Shown: positions 8,152 through 17,574 of the stretch, piece by piece
Layout: each line of letters starts with the position of its first letter
Numbering within the stretch: the first letter of the stretch is position 1
Source of the DNA: Pseudoxanthomonas sangjuensis
Lineage (GTDB): Bacteria > Pseudomonadota > Gammaproteobacteria > Xanthomonadales > Xanthomonadaceae
Length of the DNA: 64,000 nt
Direction: 5' to 3'
Assembly: GCF_010211755.1 (NCBI RefSeq)
Contig: NZ_PDWR01000006.1
Location: 83,623-147,622, forward strand
Program-made: the position numbers and the translations under genes
Notes under the pieces: generated by a model
The model's database searches: none
What the model saw: only the letters and a program-made list of their open reading frames with translations
What the model was told of the DNA's origin: nothing

Positions 8152-10698
8152 ATGCGCAACAAGAACGCGATGCCGTGGCTGATCCTGCTGTTCCCCGCGA
8201 CGTTGCAGGCACAGGACCTGCGCCTCAACGAGCAGGAATATTTCGAGGCGCGCGGCGCCGAAGTGCTGGTTTTCGCAGGCAAGCCCGGCGGCCTGTTCAA
8301 CGACGCCAAGACCGGCGGCGTGGAACTGGTGCATCACGGCGAACGCACCGCCACCAACGGCGACGTGCGCCTCAACCGCACCCCGGAGCAGTGGGATGCG
8401 ATCGCCGAACTGGTCGAACGCAAGGTCGACGCGCAGCGCCAGCGCATCGAGACGAAGATGCGCTACCCGCAGTTCGACTTCGACTATCGCGTCGAGGTGC
8501 AGGCCGATGGCGACGGCGTGGTGCTGCGCGTGCTGCTGGACAAGCCGCTGCCCAGGGCGCTGGAAGGTCGCGCCGGCTTCAACCTGGAATTCGTGCCGGT
8601 GGCGTATTTCGGCAAGAGCTACCTGGCCGATGGAAAAACCGGGTTGTTCCCGCGCCATCCTTCGGCGCTGATGGATACCAACGCCAGTGGCGCGACCGAG
8701 CCGCGTGCGTTCGCCAGCGGCCGGCGCATCGTGCTGGCGCCGGAAGATCCGATGCATCGCATCACCGTCGAGTCCCGGGGCGACACGCCGCTGCAGTTGT
8801 ACGACGGGCGCAACAAGGCGCAGAACGGCTGGTACGTGCTGCGCAGTCCGTTGCCGGCGGGGAAGACCGGCAAGGCGGTCGAGTGGAAGGTGAAAGTCGA
8901 CACCGCGCCCGACTGGCTGCGTGCGCCGGTCATCGCGCATTCGCAGGTCGGCTACCATCCGGCGCAGGACAAGGTCGCGCTGATCGAGCTCGACCGGAAC
9001 GACACGCCGAAGGCCAGTGCGCGACTGGTGAAGATCGAAGCCGACGGCGCTGAAAGGGCCGTGTTCGAAGGCCCGGCCAGGGACTGGGGCCGCTGGTTGC
9101 GTTACCGCTACCTGCAGTTCGATTTCTCGCAGGTGCGCGAAGCCGGCCTGTACCGCATCGATTACGGCGCGCAGCAAAGCGGGGTGTTCCGCATCGACGC
9201 GGATGTCTACGCCGATGTCTGGCATCCGACCCTGGACGTGTACCTGCCGGTGCAGATGGACCACGTGCGGGTGCGCGAAGGTTATCGCACCTGGCATGGC
9301 GCATCGCATCTGGACGATGCCTTGCAGGCGCCGCCGGACTACGGACACTTCGACCTGTACGCAATGGGCGCGCAGACGGATACGGAATTCGCGCCCTTCG
9401 AGCATATTCCCGGCCTGAACAAGGGCGGCTGGCTCGACGCGGGCGACTTCGACATCCGTACCCAGACCCAGTACCACCTGGTCGACTCGCTGGTGCAGGT
9501 GTGGGAACGGTTCCGTCCGGAGCGCGACGCCACCACCATCAGCCAGTCCGCGCGCTACGTCGAATTGCACCGGCCCGACGGCAAACCCGACCTGCTGCAG
9601 CAGATCGAACACGGCACGCTCTACCTGCTGGGCCAGTACCGTGCCGTCGGCCATGCCATCCACGGCATCGTCGAAGCGCACCTGTACCAGTACCCGCACC
9701 TGGGCGATGCGCTGAGCAAGACCGATGGCCTGGTCTACGACAGGTCGCTCGATCCGCATGCGGCGCAGCGCCGGCCCGGCAAGATGTTTGCGCCCGTCAC
9801 CCAATCGCCGTCGCCGGAGCGGCTGGTGACCCGGCGCGAAGGCGAGCGCAGCGGCGAATTCGACGACCGCTGGGCCTTCACCACCCGCGCTTCGGCGCTG
9901 GATTACGGATCGGCCGCGGCCCTCGCCGCCGCCAGTCGCGCACTGCGTGGCTACGACGAGGCGCTGGCGGACGAAGCGCTGTGCACGGCCCGCAAGGTGT
10001 GGGACGAAGAGCAGTCGCACCCGCCTTACCCCTACCATTTCGGCAACACCACCGGCGGGCGCTTGGCCGACGAGGAGTTCAAGGCCGCGGTGGAACTGCT
10101 GTTGACCACGAAGCAGGACAAATACGCCAAGCGCGTGGCCGCGCTGTTGCCGGACGTGGGCGCGCGCTTCTTCGGCGACAACGTCGCGACCGCGGTGCGC
10201 GCGCTGCCGGCGATGGACGCCGCGTACAAGGCGAAGCTGCGCGAACTGGCGCAGGCCTATGTCGCCGGGTTGCGCAAGAGCCAGCAGGAGAACCCCTTCG
10301 GCGTGGTCATCACGCGCGCCGGCTGGGCCGGCAATGGCGCGGTGGTGGAACAGGCCATCGCCAACGATTACCTGCGCCGCACCTTCCCCGACCTGCTGGG
10401 CGCGGAAGATGTGTATCGCGGCCTGGGCTATCTGTTCGGCGCGCATCCGGGCGCCAGCCATTCCTTCGTTTCCGCCGTCGGCGCGAAGTCCCAATTGGTC
10501 GCCTACGGCATGAACCGCGCCGACTTCTCCTACATCGCCGGCGGCGTGGTGCCGGGCGTGCTGGTGCTGCCGCCGGACCTGCCCGAGAACCGCACCAACT
10601 GGCCGTTCTTCTGGGGCCAGAACGAATATGTGGTGAACCTGGGCGGCAGTTATCTCTATCTGGCCAATGCGGTGCGCGAAATGCTGGAGGAAAAGTGA
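8152..10698 (+). CDS. glycoside hydrolase family 9-like protein (CelD N-terminal Ig domain plus GH9 barrel), secreted
   Basis: An 848-residue protein with a signal peptide (cleavage near TLQAQD). An N-terminal region of about 250 residues is followed by a CelD_N-type Ig-like domain (about 260-350, RAPVIAHSQVGYHPAQDKVAL) and an (alpha/alpha)6 GH9 domain (about 370-840). GGWLDAGDFD carries the paired aspartates typical of GH9. The C-terminal motif that normally reads Asn-Glu and supplies the general acid is NEYVVNLGGSYL here, with Leu where the catalytic Glu is expected, so activity or mechanism may differ from classical endoglucanases. It is preceded by an operator palindrome, so it probably belongs to the xylan or xylo-oligosaccharide regulon. 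Family is confident; substrate is unknown. Confidence 0.82.
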   Translation: MRNKNAMPWLILLFPATLQAQDLRLNEQEYFEARGAEVLVFAGKPGGLFNDAKTGGVELVHHGERTATNGDVRLNRTPEQWDAIAELVERKVDAQRQRIETKMRYPQFDFDYRVEVQADGDGVVLRVLLDKPLPRALEGRAGFNLEFVPVAYFGKSYLADGKTGLFPRHPSALMDTNASGATEPRAFASGRRIVLAPEDPMHRITVESRGDTPLQLYDGRNKAQNGWYVLRSPLPAGKTGKAVEWKVKVDTAPDWLRAPVIAHSQVGYHPAQDKVALIELDRNDTPKASARLVKIEADGAERAVFEGPARDWGRWLRYRYLQFDFSQVREAGLYRIDYGAQQSGVFRIDADVYADVWHPTLDVYLPVQMDHVRVREGYRTWHGASHLDDALQAPPDYGHFDLYAMGAQTDTEFAPFEHIPGLNKGGWLDAGDFDIRTQTQYHLVDSLVQVWERFRPERDATTISQSARYVELHRPDGKPDLLQQIEHGTLYLLGQYRAVGHAIHGIVEAHLYQYPHLGDALSKTDGLVYDRSLDPHAAQRRPGKMFAPVTQSPSPERLVTRREGERSGEFDDRWAFTTRASALDYGSAAALAAASRALRGYDEALADEALCTARKVWDEEQSHPPYPYHFGNTTGGRLADEEFKAAVELLLTTKQDKYAKRVAALLPDVGARFFGDNVATAVRALPAMDAAYKAKLRELAQAYVAGLRKSQQENPFGVVITRAGWAGNGAVVEQAIANDYLRRTFPDLLGAEDVYRGLGYLFGAHPGASHSFVSAVGAKSQLVAYGMNRADFSYIAGGVVPGVLVLPPDLPENRTNWPFFWGQNEYVVNLGGSYLYLANAVREMLEEK

Positions 10699-10837
10699 AG
10701 GCCGCTGCTGCGACGGGCATCGGGCATCGGCGTCACGCGCCATCGGCCTCGCGGCGGATCGGCGCGAAGCGACAAGCTTCCCTGCAGGCAATGCGCGCAT
10801 CATCGTCCCGGATGGTGGCGCCAACACGAGGTTGCGC

Positions 10838-11656
10838 ATGTTTCCCACACTGACCCGCCATGCCGTCGCCGACGGCGCACGCTGGGCGCTCGATGGCCGT
10901 TACCTGCCACCGGATTTCCGCCTTGCCGACTGGTTGGCGCTGCCGCCGTCCGAAGCGCGCGCGGCCCTGTCGCGCCTGCGCTGCGAGGGAACCGCGAGCG
11001 CGCCGCTTCTGCCGCCCATCGAGGACGCGCAGGAAGCATGGGCCAGCGGCGTGACCTACCTGAGCAGCCGCCTGGCGCGCGAAGCCGAATCGCAGAGCAG
11101 CGACGTGTACGTGCGCGTCTACGATGCGCCGCGCCCGGAGCTGTTCTTCAAGGCCTGTGGCTGGCGCGCCAGGGGCCACGGCCAGCCGATCCGCATTCGC
11201 GGCGACAGCGCCTGGAACGTGCCCGAACCGGAACTGGTGCTGGTGCTGGATGCGTCCGGCAACATCGTCGGCTACACGGCGGGCAACGATGTCTCTTCAC
11301 GCAGCATCGAAGGCGAGAATCCGCTGTACCTGCCGCAGGCCAAGGTCTACGACGGCGCCTGCGCGATGGGCTCGGGCATCCGCCTGTGCGGGCCGGCGCA
11401 GTTGCGCGACCTGCCGATCGCGCTGGACATCGTGCGCGCCGGCGCCAGCGTGTTCGCCGGAAGCACCCGCACATCGCAGATCAAGCGCACGCTGGAGGAG
11501 CTGGCGGAGTACCTGTTCCGCGAACTGGGCTTCCCGCACGGCGCCTTCCTGTTCACCGGTACCGGCATCGTGCCGGGCGAAGACTTCAGCCTGCAGCCCG
11601 GCGATGTCGTGCACGTCGACATCGGCGGGCTGGTGCTGGAAAACCCGGTGCGATAG
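10838..11656 (+). CDS. FAH-family 2-keto-3-deoxy-pentonate (xylonate/arabinonate) dehydratase
   Basis: A 272-residue fumarylacetoacetate hydrolase-family protein. The metal-binding Glu pair is visible in [11 protein letters not shown], with [14 protein letters not shown] just after it. A tail ending in [20 protein letters not shown] matches 2-keto-3-deoxy-D-arabinonate dehydratases (KdaD/KdxD type). The reaction would be dehydration of 2-keto-3-deoxy-pentonate to 2-oxoglutarate semialdehyde. The next gene, a xylonate dehydratase, makes exactly that substrate, and a GntP-type permease follows, which supports a Weimberg-like oxidative pentose route. ATG 10838 is chosen because family similarity begins there; the frame is open further upstream. 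The semialdehyde dehydrogenase that would finish the route is not in the window. Confidence 0.85.
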   Translation: MFPTLTRHAVADGARWALDGRYLPPDFRLADWLALPPSEARAALSRLRCEGTASAPLLPPIEDAQEAWASGVTYLSSRLAREAESQSSDVYVRVYDAPRPELFFKACGWRARGHGQPIRIRGDSAWNVPEPELVLVLDASGNIVGYTAGNDVSSRSIEGENPLYLPQAKVYDGACAMGSGIRLCGPAQLRDLPIALDIVRAGASVFAGSTRTSQIKRTLEELAEYLFRELGFPHGAFLFTGTGIVPGEDFSLQPGDVVHVDIGGLVLENPVR

Positions 11657-11744
11657 CCCGTGGACACTGCCCCAAACCACGCGAGCACCGCTCGACGCCG
11701 GATGCGCGCGCCGGCGACTGCCCGCGCCTGACGCCGGATAGCCA

Positions 11745-13757
11745 ATGGCCGCCAACGACTTCGATCCGGATTCCCTGCTCGGCGACGGCTCGGCCGTCGC
11801 GGCCACGCGCACCTCGGGCGAAGGCCCGCGCGGGAGGCTGCCGATCGACGAGCGTGCGCTGCTGGACCAGCCCAGCGGCCACCTGTTCGGGTTGAGCCTC
11901 AACGCCGGCATGGGTTGGCGCGTCGACGAAGTCATGCGCGACCCATTCCTGATCGTCAGCACGCAGGGCGGCCTGCGCGCCGAGGACGGCCGGCCCGTCG
12001 CGCTCGGTTTGCACACGGGGCACTGGGAGATCGACCGGCTGGTGCGCACCGCCGCCGAAACCTTCGCCGCGAACCGGGGCTTGCCGTTCTCGGTGATGTG
12101 CAGCGATCCGTGCGACGGCCGCTCGCAGGGCACCACCGGCATGTTCGACAGCCTGCCGTATCGCAACGACGCGGCGATCGCGATGCGGCGGCTGATCCGT
12201 TCGCTGCCGCAGCGCCGCGGCGTGCTCGGCATCGCGACCTGCGACAAGGGCCTGCCGGCGACGATGATGGCCCTGGCCGGTTGTTCCGACCTGCCGTGCG
12301 TGGTCGTGCCCGGCGGCGTGACCCTGCCGGCGCGCGGCGGCGAGGATGCCGGCACCGTGCAGACCCTAGGCGCGCGCTATGCGCATGGCCTGGTCACGCT
12401 GGAGCACGCCGCCGAAATGGGCTGCAAGGCTTGCGGTTCGCCGGGCGGCGGCTGCCAGTTCCTCGGCACCGCGGCGACCTCGCAGGTCGTCGCCGAGGCG
12501 CTCGGCGTGGCGCTGCCGCACAGTGCGCTGGCGCCGTCGGGCGAGCCGGCGTGGATCGACATCGCGCGGCGTTCGGCGCTGGCGTTGATGCACCTGGCGC
12601 GGCGCGGCATCCCGCTCTCGGAAATCCTCACGCGCAAGGCGTTCGAGAACGCGCTGGTCGTGCATGCGGCGTTCGGCGGTTCGACCAACCTGCTGCTGCA
12701 CGTGCCGGCGATCGCGCACGCCGCGGGCATCGCGCCGCCGACGGTCGCGGACTGGACCCGCGCCAACCACGCCACGCCGCGCCTGGTCGACGCGCTGCCG
12801 AACGGCCCGCGCCACCACCCGACCGTGCAGGTGTTCATGGCCGGCGGCGTGCCCGAGGCGATGCTGCACCTGCGCGAGCGCGGCCTGCTGCACCTCGATG
12901 CATTGACCGTCAGCGGACGGACCCTCGGCGAGAACCTCGACTGGTGGGAACGGAGCGCCGAACGTGCCGCGTCGCGGGCGCGGCTGCGCGAACTCGATGG
13001 CGTCGATCCGGACCGCGTGATCATGGGCGCGGACGCCGCGCGCGCCGCCGGCCTGACCAGCGCGCTGGTGTTCCCGGTCGGCAACCTCGCGCCCAAGGGC
13101 TCGGTGATCAAGGCCACCTCGATCGATCCGTCCGTGGTCGACGCCGACGACGTCTATCGCCACACCGGTCGCGTGCGCCTGTTCGCGGCCGAGCACGCGG
13201 CGATCCGCGCGATCAAGTCCAGGGGCGGCGACGCGGTGAAGCCGGGGGAAGTGCTGGTCCTCGCCGGCTGCGGCCCCGCCGGCACCGGCATGGAGGAAAC
13301 CTACCAGGTCACCTCCGCGCTCAAGCACCTGCCGTGGGGCAAGCACGTGCCGGTGATCACCGACGCGCGCTTCTCCGGCGTGTCGACCGGCGCCTGCATC
13401 GGCCACGTCGGCCCCGAGGCGCTGGCCGGCGGCCCGCTCGGCAAGCTGCGCGACGGCGACTGGGTGCGCATCGAGATCGACCGCGGCCGCCTGCTCGGCC
13501 GCATCGACTTCATCGGCGCCGACCCCGGGCATCCGCTGACCCCGGAGCAGGGCGCGACGCTGCTCGCGCAACGCGACGTGCATCCGGCGCTCGCGCCGCA
13601 TCCGAAACTGCCCGCCGACACCCGGCTGTGGGCCGCGTTGCAGGCCGCCAGCGGCGGCACCTGGGCCGGCTGCGTCTACGACGCCGACACGATCATCGAA
13701 ACGCTGCGCGCGGGCCGGGCCGAGCTCGCGCGCCGCGGCAAGGAGCGCAAGGAATGA
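11745..13757 (+). CDS. yjhG: D-xylonate dehydratase, IlvD/Edd family (YjhG/YagF type)
   Basis: A 670-residue IlvD/Edd dehydratase that aligns from end to end with E. coli YjhG/Yag[33 protein letters not shown] [59 protein letters not shown] and [20 protein letters not shown] are all present. The cysteines in DPCDG, TCDKG and GCKAC are positioned to hold the iron-sulfur cluster. It dehydrates D-xylonate to 2-keto-3-deoxy-D-xylonate. The preceding FAH-family gene would take the next step, and the following permease overlaps its stop by 4 bp (ATGA), so the three form a sugar-acid cassette. E. coli homologues also use other aldonates, so narrow specificity is not assured. Confidence 0.93.
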   Translation: MAANDFDPDSLLGDGSAVAATRTSGEGPRGRLPIDERALLDQPSGHLFGLSLNAGMGWRVDEVMRDPFLIVSTQGGLRAEDGRPVALGLHTGHWEIDRLVRTAAETFAANRGLPFSVMCSDPCDGRSQGTTGMFDSLPYRNDAAIAMRRLIRSLPQRRGVLGIATCDKGLPATMMALAGCSDLPCVVVPGGVTLPARGGEDAGTVQTLGARYAHGLVTLEHAAEMGCKACGSPGGGCQFLGTAATSQVVAEALGVALPHSALAPSGEPAWIDIARRSALALMHLARRGIPLSEILTRKAFENALVVHAAFGGSTNLLLHVPAIAHAAGIAPPTVADWTRANHATPRLVDALPNGPRHHPTVQVFMAGGVPEAMLHLRERGLLHLDALTVSGRTLGENLDWWERSAERAASRARLRELDGVDPDRVIMGADAARAAGLTSALVFPVGNLAPKGSVIKATSIDPSVVDADDVYRHTGRVRLFAAEHAAIRAIKSRGGDAVKPGEVLVLAGCGPAGTGMEETYQVTSALKHLPWGKHVPVITDARFSGVSTGACIGHVGPEALAGGPLGKLRDGDWVRIEIDRGRLLGRIDFIGADPGHPLTPEQGATLLAQRDVHPALAPHPKLPADTRLWAALQAASGGTWAGCVYDADTIIETLRAGRAELARRGKERKE

Positions 13758-15061
13758 CCTCGATCCTCATCATCCTCGCCGCGATCGCCCTGCAGATCTT
13801 CCTGACGGCGAGGAAAGTCAGTCCGTTCCTGTCGCTGCTGTTCGTCGCGATCCTCACCGGGCTGTGCCTGGGCATGTCGCCGCAGCAACTGCTCAAGGCC
13901 ATCGAGACCGGCGCCGGCAGCACCCTCGGCGGCCTGGCCCTGGTCATCTGCCTGGGTGCGGCGCTGGGGAAGATCCTCGAGGAGAGCGGCGCCGCGGAAC
14001 GCATCGCGGGCACCCTGGTCGGCGCGTTCGGCGAGAAGAACATCCAGTGGGCGGTACTGCTGACCGGCTTCCTCGTCGGCCTGCCGCTCTACTACAACGC
14101 CGGCTTCATCATCCTGATCCCGCTGATCTTCGGGCTGGCCAGGAAGACGGGGTTGCCGCTGCTGTACATCGCCATCCCGACCGCCGCCTCGCTGAGCACC
14201 ACGCACGGCTTCCTGCCGCCGCACCCGGGCCCGGTGGTGCTGGTGAAGGCGTTCCAGGCGGACATGGGCAAGACCCTGCTGTACGGCCTGCTGATTGCGG
14301 TCCCCGCGGTGATCGTCGCCGGGCCGTTCCTCGGCAAGTACATGAAGCGGATCCCCGCACCGGGCTCGGCGCTGTTCTCCACCGCCACCGAACCCAAGTC
14401 GCTGCCGGCGGCCTTCCCCTCGTTCTTCTTCGCATTGCTGCCGGTGTTGCTGATCGCGGCGTCGGTGCTGGCCGCCCGCCTGCTGCCCGAGGGCTTCGCG
14501 CGGACGACGCTGCTGTTCGCCGGCGATTCCAACATCGCCCTGCTGGTGTCGGTTCTGGCGGCGCTGTGGTACTTCGGCGTGCGCCGCGGCGTCGACATGG
14601 ACACGCAGACGCGCTGGGTCAACCAGGCCATCTCCGGCATCGCCGTCATCGTGCTGATCATCACTGCCGGCGGCGTGTTCAAGCAGGTGCTCACCGACAG
14701 CGGCACCGGCGACTACATCTCCTCGTTCAGCCGGGCCTGGCACATGCCGCCGCTGCTGTTCGCGTGGCTGGTGGCGGCGCTGCTGCGGGTGATGATCGGC
14801 TCGGCGACGGTGGCGGGCATCACCGCCGCGGGCGTGGTGTCGCCGCTGCTGGCGACGACGGACGTGTCGCCGGAGCTGCTGGTGCTGTCGGTGGGCGCGG
14901 GCAGCGTGTTCTGCTCGCACGTCAACGACTCGGCGTTCTGGATGTTCAAGGAGTTCTTCGGCGTCTCGATGAAGCAGACCTTCCTGTCGTGGACGGTGAT
15001 GGAAACGACGATCTCGGTCATGGGCCTGGTCGGCGTGCTGCTGCTCGACGTGGTCGTGTGA
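13754..15061 (+). CDS. GntP-family gluconate/sugar-acid:H+ symporter, probable xylonate importer
   Basis: A 435-residue, very hydrophobic protein with about a dozen membrane segments. It is typical of the GntP/GntT family, with [43 protein letters not shown] and a C-terminal [19 protein letters not shown] all recognisable in part. Family members import gluconate and related aldonates with protons across the inner membrane. Its ATG overlaps the stop of the xylonate dehydratase (ATGA), which indicates translational coupling. The likely cargo is therefore xylonate or another aldonate made outside the cytoplasm, for example by the lactonase domain encoded at 19.4-21.4 kb. A GC-rich stem-loop follows the stop. 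Confidence 0.9.
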   Translation: MTSILIILAAIALQIFLTARKVSPFLSLLFVAILTGLCLGMSPQQLLKAIETGAGSTLGGLALVICLGAALGKILEESGAAERIAGTLVGAFGEKNIQWAVLLTGFLVGLPLYYNAGFIILIPLIFGLARKTGLPLLYIAIPTAASLSTTHGFLPPHPGPVVLVKAFQADMGKTLLYGLLIAVPAVIVAGPFLGKYMKRIPAPGSALFSTATEPKSLPAAFPSFFFALLPVLLIAASVLAARLLPEGFARTTLLFAGDSNIALLVSVLAALWYFGVRRGVDMDTQTRWVNQAISGIAVIVLIITAGGVFKQVLTDSGTGDYISSFSRAWHMPPLLFAWLVAALLRVMIGSATVAGITAAGVVSPLLATTDVSPELLVLSVGAGSVFCSHVNDSAFWMFKEFFGVSMKQTFLSWTVMETTISVMGLVGVLLLDVVV

Positions 15062-15078
15062 GCGGAACCGGAGGGCGG

Positions 15079-15103
15079 GGCAGGGCGGCTGCCCGTCCCT
15101 GCC
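15079..15103. terminator. stem-loop between convergent genes
   Basis: GGCAGGG (15079-15085) pairs with CCCTGCC (15097-15103) around an 11-base GC-rich loop. It lies between the ends of the GntP-type permease and the convergent VOC gene and may terminate both. No U-tract follows, so rho-independent action is uncertain. Confidence 0.4.
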
Positions 15104-15118
15104 GGCCGCGGGCGGGCC

Positions 15119-15598
15119 TCAGCCCCGTCGCGCCGCCTCGATCGCGGCGATGTCGATCTTCCTCATCTGCATCATCGCGTCGAAGGCGCGCTTGGCCGCG
15201 GCGCGATCCGGATCGGTGAACGCCTCGGTCAACGCGCGTGGCGTGATCTGCCAGGACACGCCCCACTTGTCCTTGCACCAGCCGCAGGCGCTTTCCTGGC
15301 CGCCGTTGCCGACGATCGCGTTCCACAGGCGGTCGGTTTCGGCCTGGTCGTCGGTCGCGACCTGGAACGAGAAGGCCTCGTTGTGCTTGAACGCAGGCCC
15401 GCCGTTCAGGCCGAGGCAGGGGATGCCCATCACCGTGAACTCGACCGTCAGGACATCGCCCTGCTTGCCATCGGGATAGTCGCCGGGCGCGTGATGGACG
15501 GCCTGCACCGCGCTGTCGGGAAACGTTTCGGCGTAGAACCTCGCGGCATCCAGCGCGGTGCCGTCGTACCAGAGGCAGATCGTGTTCTTGCTGACCAT
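15119..15598 (-). CDS. PhnB-like VOC-superfamily protein
   Basis: A 159-residue protein of the glyoxalase/VOC fold, PhnB subgroup (often labelled 3-demethylubiquinone-9 3-methyltransferase). It opens with KNTICLWYDGTALDAARFYAETFPDS and carries a second paired module with FKHNEAFSFQVATDDQAETDRLW and CGWCKDKWGVSWQITP, the normal arrangement. The start at 15598 is chosen because GGGAGG precedes it at ribosome-site distance and similarity begins there; the frame is open for 26 more codons upstream. No catalytic role is established for this subgroup. It is convergent with the sugar-acid cassette and appears unrelated to xylan use. Confidence 0.88.
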   Translation of the reverse strand: MVSKNTICLWYDGTALDAARFYAETFPDSAVQAVHHAPGDYPDGKQGDVLTVEFTVMGIPCLGLNGGPAFKHNEAFSFQVATDDQAETDRLWNAIVGNGGQESACGWCKDKWGVSWQITPRALTEAFTDPDRAAAKRAFDAMMQMRKIDIAAIEAARRG

Positions 15599-15929
15599 GT
15601 CGGCCCTCCCAAACCCGGATGGAGACGTGCATCCAGGCTGCGCAGGCAGCCGGGTTGCTCTCGTGCCCATACACATACCACGGGATGCGTGCAGGGACGA
15701 TCATGCCGCGGCGCAATCCGCGCGCGGCGCTGCCCGCGGTCCTTGCATCCGGCTTCAGGCGGCCGTCGCATTGCCCGCCGCGCGCTGAACGCGACGGCCG
15801 GGATTGATGGCCGGTTCACCCGCCCGCGCCCACGCTGGCGCTGCGTGGTCGAAGCGCCGCTTGCGCGCATGTCCCGCACGCGCGATGCGAAAGCGCGCTG
15901 CCACGGCATTCCCAACCAAGGAGCGTCGC

Positions 15930-16370
15930 ATGAACTTGCGCAAACCATTTCTGATCTGCGTCGCGGCGGCATCGATGGCGCTGGCCGCGTGCGCAACTTC
16001 CCCCGGCCGTGGCGGCAGCGGCTATTACGGCGGCTGCCACGACCGCGGCACCGGGACCCGCATCGGGCCGGGGGGCCAGCCCACCCGCGGCGTCGCCGGC
16101 GCGGTGGTCGGCGGCATCCTCGGCGCCGCGGCGGGCCGCGAAATCGCCGACGACAAGCGCGAGGGCCGGCGCAACACCGCCACGGCGGCGGGCGCCGTCG
16201 CCGGCGCGGTCGCCGGCAGCGCGATCCAGCGCAGGGCGAACGGCGTGCGCTACAACGTCTACGTGCGCATGGACGACGGGCGCGAGGTCGCGGTCACGCA
16301 GGGCGACATCGGCGGCATCCGCGAAGGCTCGTACGTGCGCGTGTACAACGGCCGCGCGACGCTGCGCTGA
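15930..16370 (+). CDS. small outer-membrane lipoprotein with glycine-zipper 2TM domain (SlyB-like)
   Basis: A 146-residue protein. The lipobox MALAAC predicts cysteine lipidation at residue 20. A Gly/Ala-rich double helix (about residues 50-95, with GVAGAVVGGILGAAAGREIADDK and a second AGAVAGAVAG run) matches the glycine-zipper 2TM domain of SlyB/Pcp-type lipoproteins. The C-terminal part (VRYNVYVRMDDGREVAVTQ) is the small beta domain often found after it. ATG 15930 follows AAGGAG at good distance; the open frame upstream has no comparable site. The likely role is envelope integrity. It lies alone between two convergent minus-strand genes. Confidence 0.85.
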   Translation: MNLRKPFLICVAAASMALAACATSPGRGGSGYYGGCHDRGTGTRIGPGGQPTRGVAGAVVGGILGAAAGREIADDKREGRRNTATAAGAVAGAVAGSAIQRRANGVRYNVYVRMDDGREVAVTQGDIGGIREGSYVRVYNGRATLR

Positions 16371-16422
16371 GCGCGCCCCCGGGCGCGGCTCGCCCGGAAG
16401 CGGACGGCCCGGCCCGCCGCGG

Positions 16423-17574
16423 CTAATGCTCCCGCGGTACCCGCAACACGGCCTCCAGCGCCGGCTTGGGCTTGCGCTCGCGGTCGAACAGCAACGGATA
16501 GTTGCTGCGGTTCGGGACCGGGTAGTCGTTCTTCCACGACATGCCGTCGTGCACGCCCCACAGGGTGACGCGGGCGATCTTGTCGCGCTTGCGGTGGAAC
16601 AGGCGGAACAGCTCGGCGTAGCGGTCGGCGAGCCGCTGCTGCACGTCCGGCGGCAGGCCGTCCTTGTACGGGTCGAGGTAGCGTTCGAACTCGGGCAGCT
16701 GGAATTGCGGGTGCAGCAGGCCGGTGCCGATGACCTGGCCTTCCCGGGTCAGCGGCAGCACGTCGACGTCCAGCTCGGTGATCATCACCTTGAGGCCGAG
16801 CGCCGCGTACGCATCGATCGCGGCCTCGATGTCGGCCAGGCCCGGATAGTTCAATCCCCAGTGCGCCTGGATGCCGATGCCGTCGATGCGGATGCCGTGC
16901 GCCTGCAGCATCTTCGCCATGCGCACGATGCCGTCGCGCTTGGCCGGGCGCTCGGCGTTGAAGTCGTTGTAGTACAGCTCGGCATCCGGCGCGTAGCGGT
17001 GGGCGAATTCGAACGCCTTGCGCACCAGCTCGTCGCCGTCGCCGACGGCCTTGACCCAGGCGGTGTCCGCGCGGTACGCGCCGTCTTCGCCGATCACTTC
17101 ATTGACCACGTCCCAGGCATCGACGCGGCCGGCGTAGCGCCCGGCGACGGTCTCGATGTGCCGGCGCATCCGTTCGATCTGCGCCGCGGGCGCGTTCGGT
17201 TTGCCGTTCGCGTCGGAGAAGAACCATGCCGGCGTCTGGTTGTGCCAGACCAGGGTATGGCCGACGACGAACATGCCGTGGCGTTCGCCGAATTCGACGA
17301 AGGCGTCGGCCGCGGAGAAGTCGTAGGCGTCCGGTTTCGGACTCACGACCTCGGCCTTCATCACGTTCTCCGGCGTGACCGAGTCGAAGTGGCGCAGGAC
17401 CAGTTCCCGCGAAGCCATGTCCCGGCCCGAGACGATGTCGTCGTTGACCGCGACGCCGACCAGGAAGTCGCCGGCATAGGCGTCCTTCAGCGTGGCCGCG
17501 CCGTGCGGCGCACACGCGCAAAGCACCGTCGAGACGACGGCCAGCAAGGCGGCCAGATGCGCGTTCGCCGCCAT
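16423..17574 (-). CDS. endo-1,4-beta-xylanase, glycoside hydrolase family 10
   Basis: A 383-residue GH10 xylanase. The N-terminal hydrophobic segment ends in VLCAC, which could be a lipobox, so it may be a lipoprotein or a periplasmic enzyme. The catalytic acid/base Glu sits in DVVNEVIGEDG and the nucleophile Glu in MITELDVDVL. HTLVWHNQTPAWFF and RVTLWGVHDGMSWKN are typical GH10 blocks. It hydrolyses the xylan backbone or larger xylo-oligomers that have entered through the outer membrane. Its ATG overlaps the stop of the glucuronate isomerase gene upstream (ATGA), so the xylanase and glucuronate metabolism are translationally coupled. Confidence 0.95.
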   Translation of the reverse strand: MAANAHLAALLAVVSTVLCACAPHGAATLKDAYAGDFLVGVAVNDDIVSGRDMASRELVLRHFDSVTPENVMKAEVVSPKPDAYDFSAADAFVEFGERHGMFVVGHTLVWHNQTPAWFFSDANGKPNAPAAQIERMRRHIETVAGRYAGRVDAWDVVNEVIGEDGAYRADTAWVKAVGDGDELVRKAFEFAHRYAPDAELYYNDFNAERPAKRDGIVRMAKMLQAHGIRIDGIGIQAHWGLNYPGLADIEAAIDAYAALGLKVMITELDVDVLPLTREGQVIGTGLLHPQFQLPEFERYLDPYKDGLPPDVQQRLADRYAELFRLFHRKRDKIARVTLWGVHDGMSWKNDYPVPNRSNYPLLFDRERKPKPALEAVLRVPREH

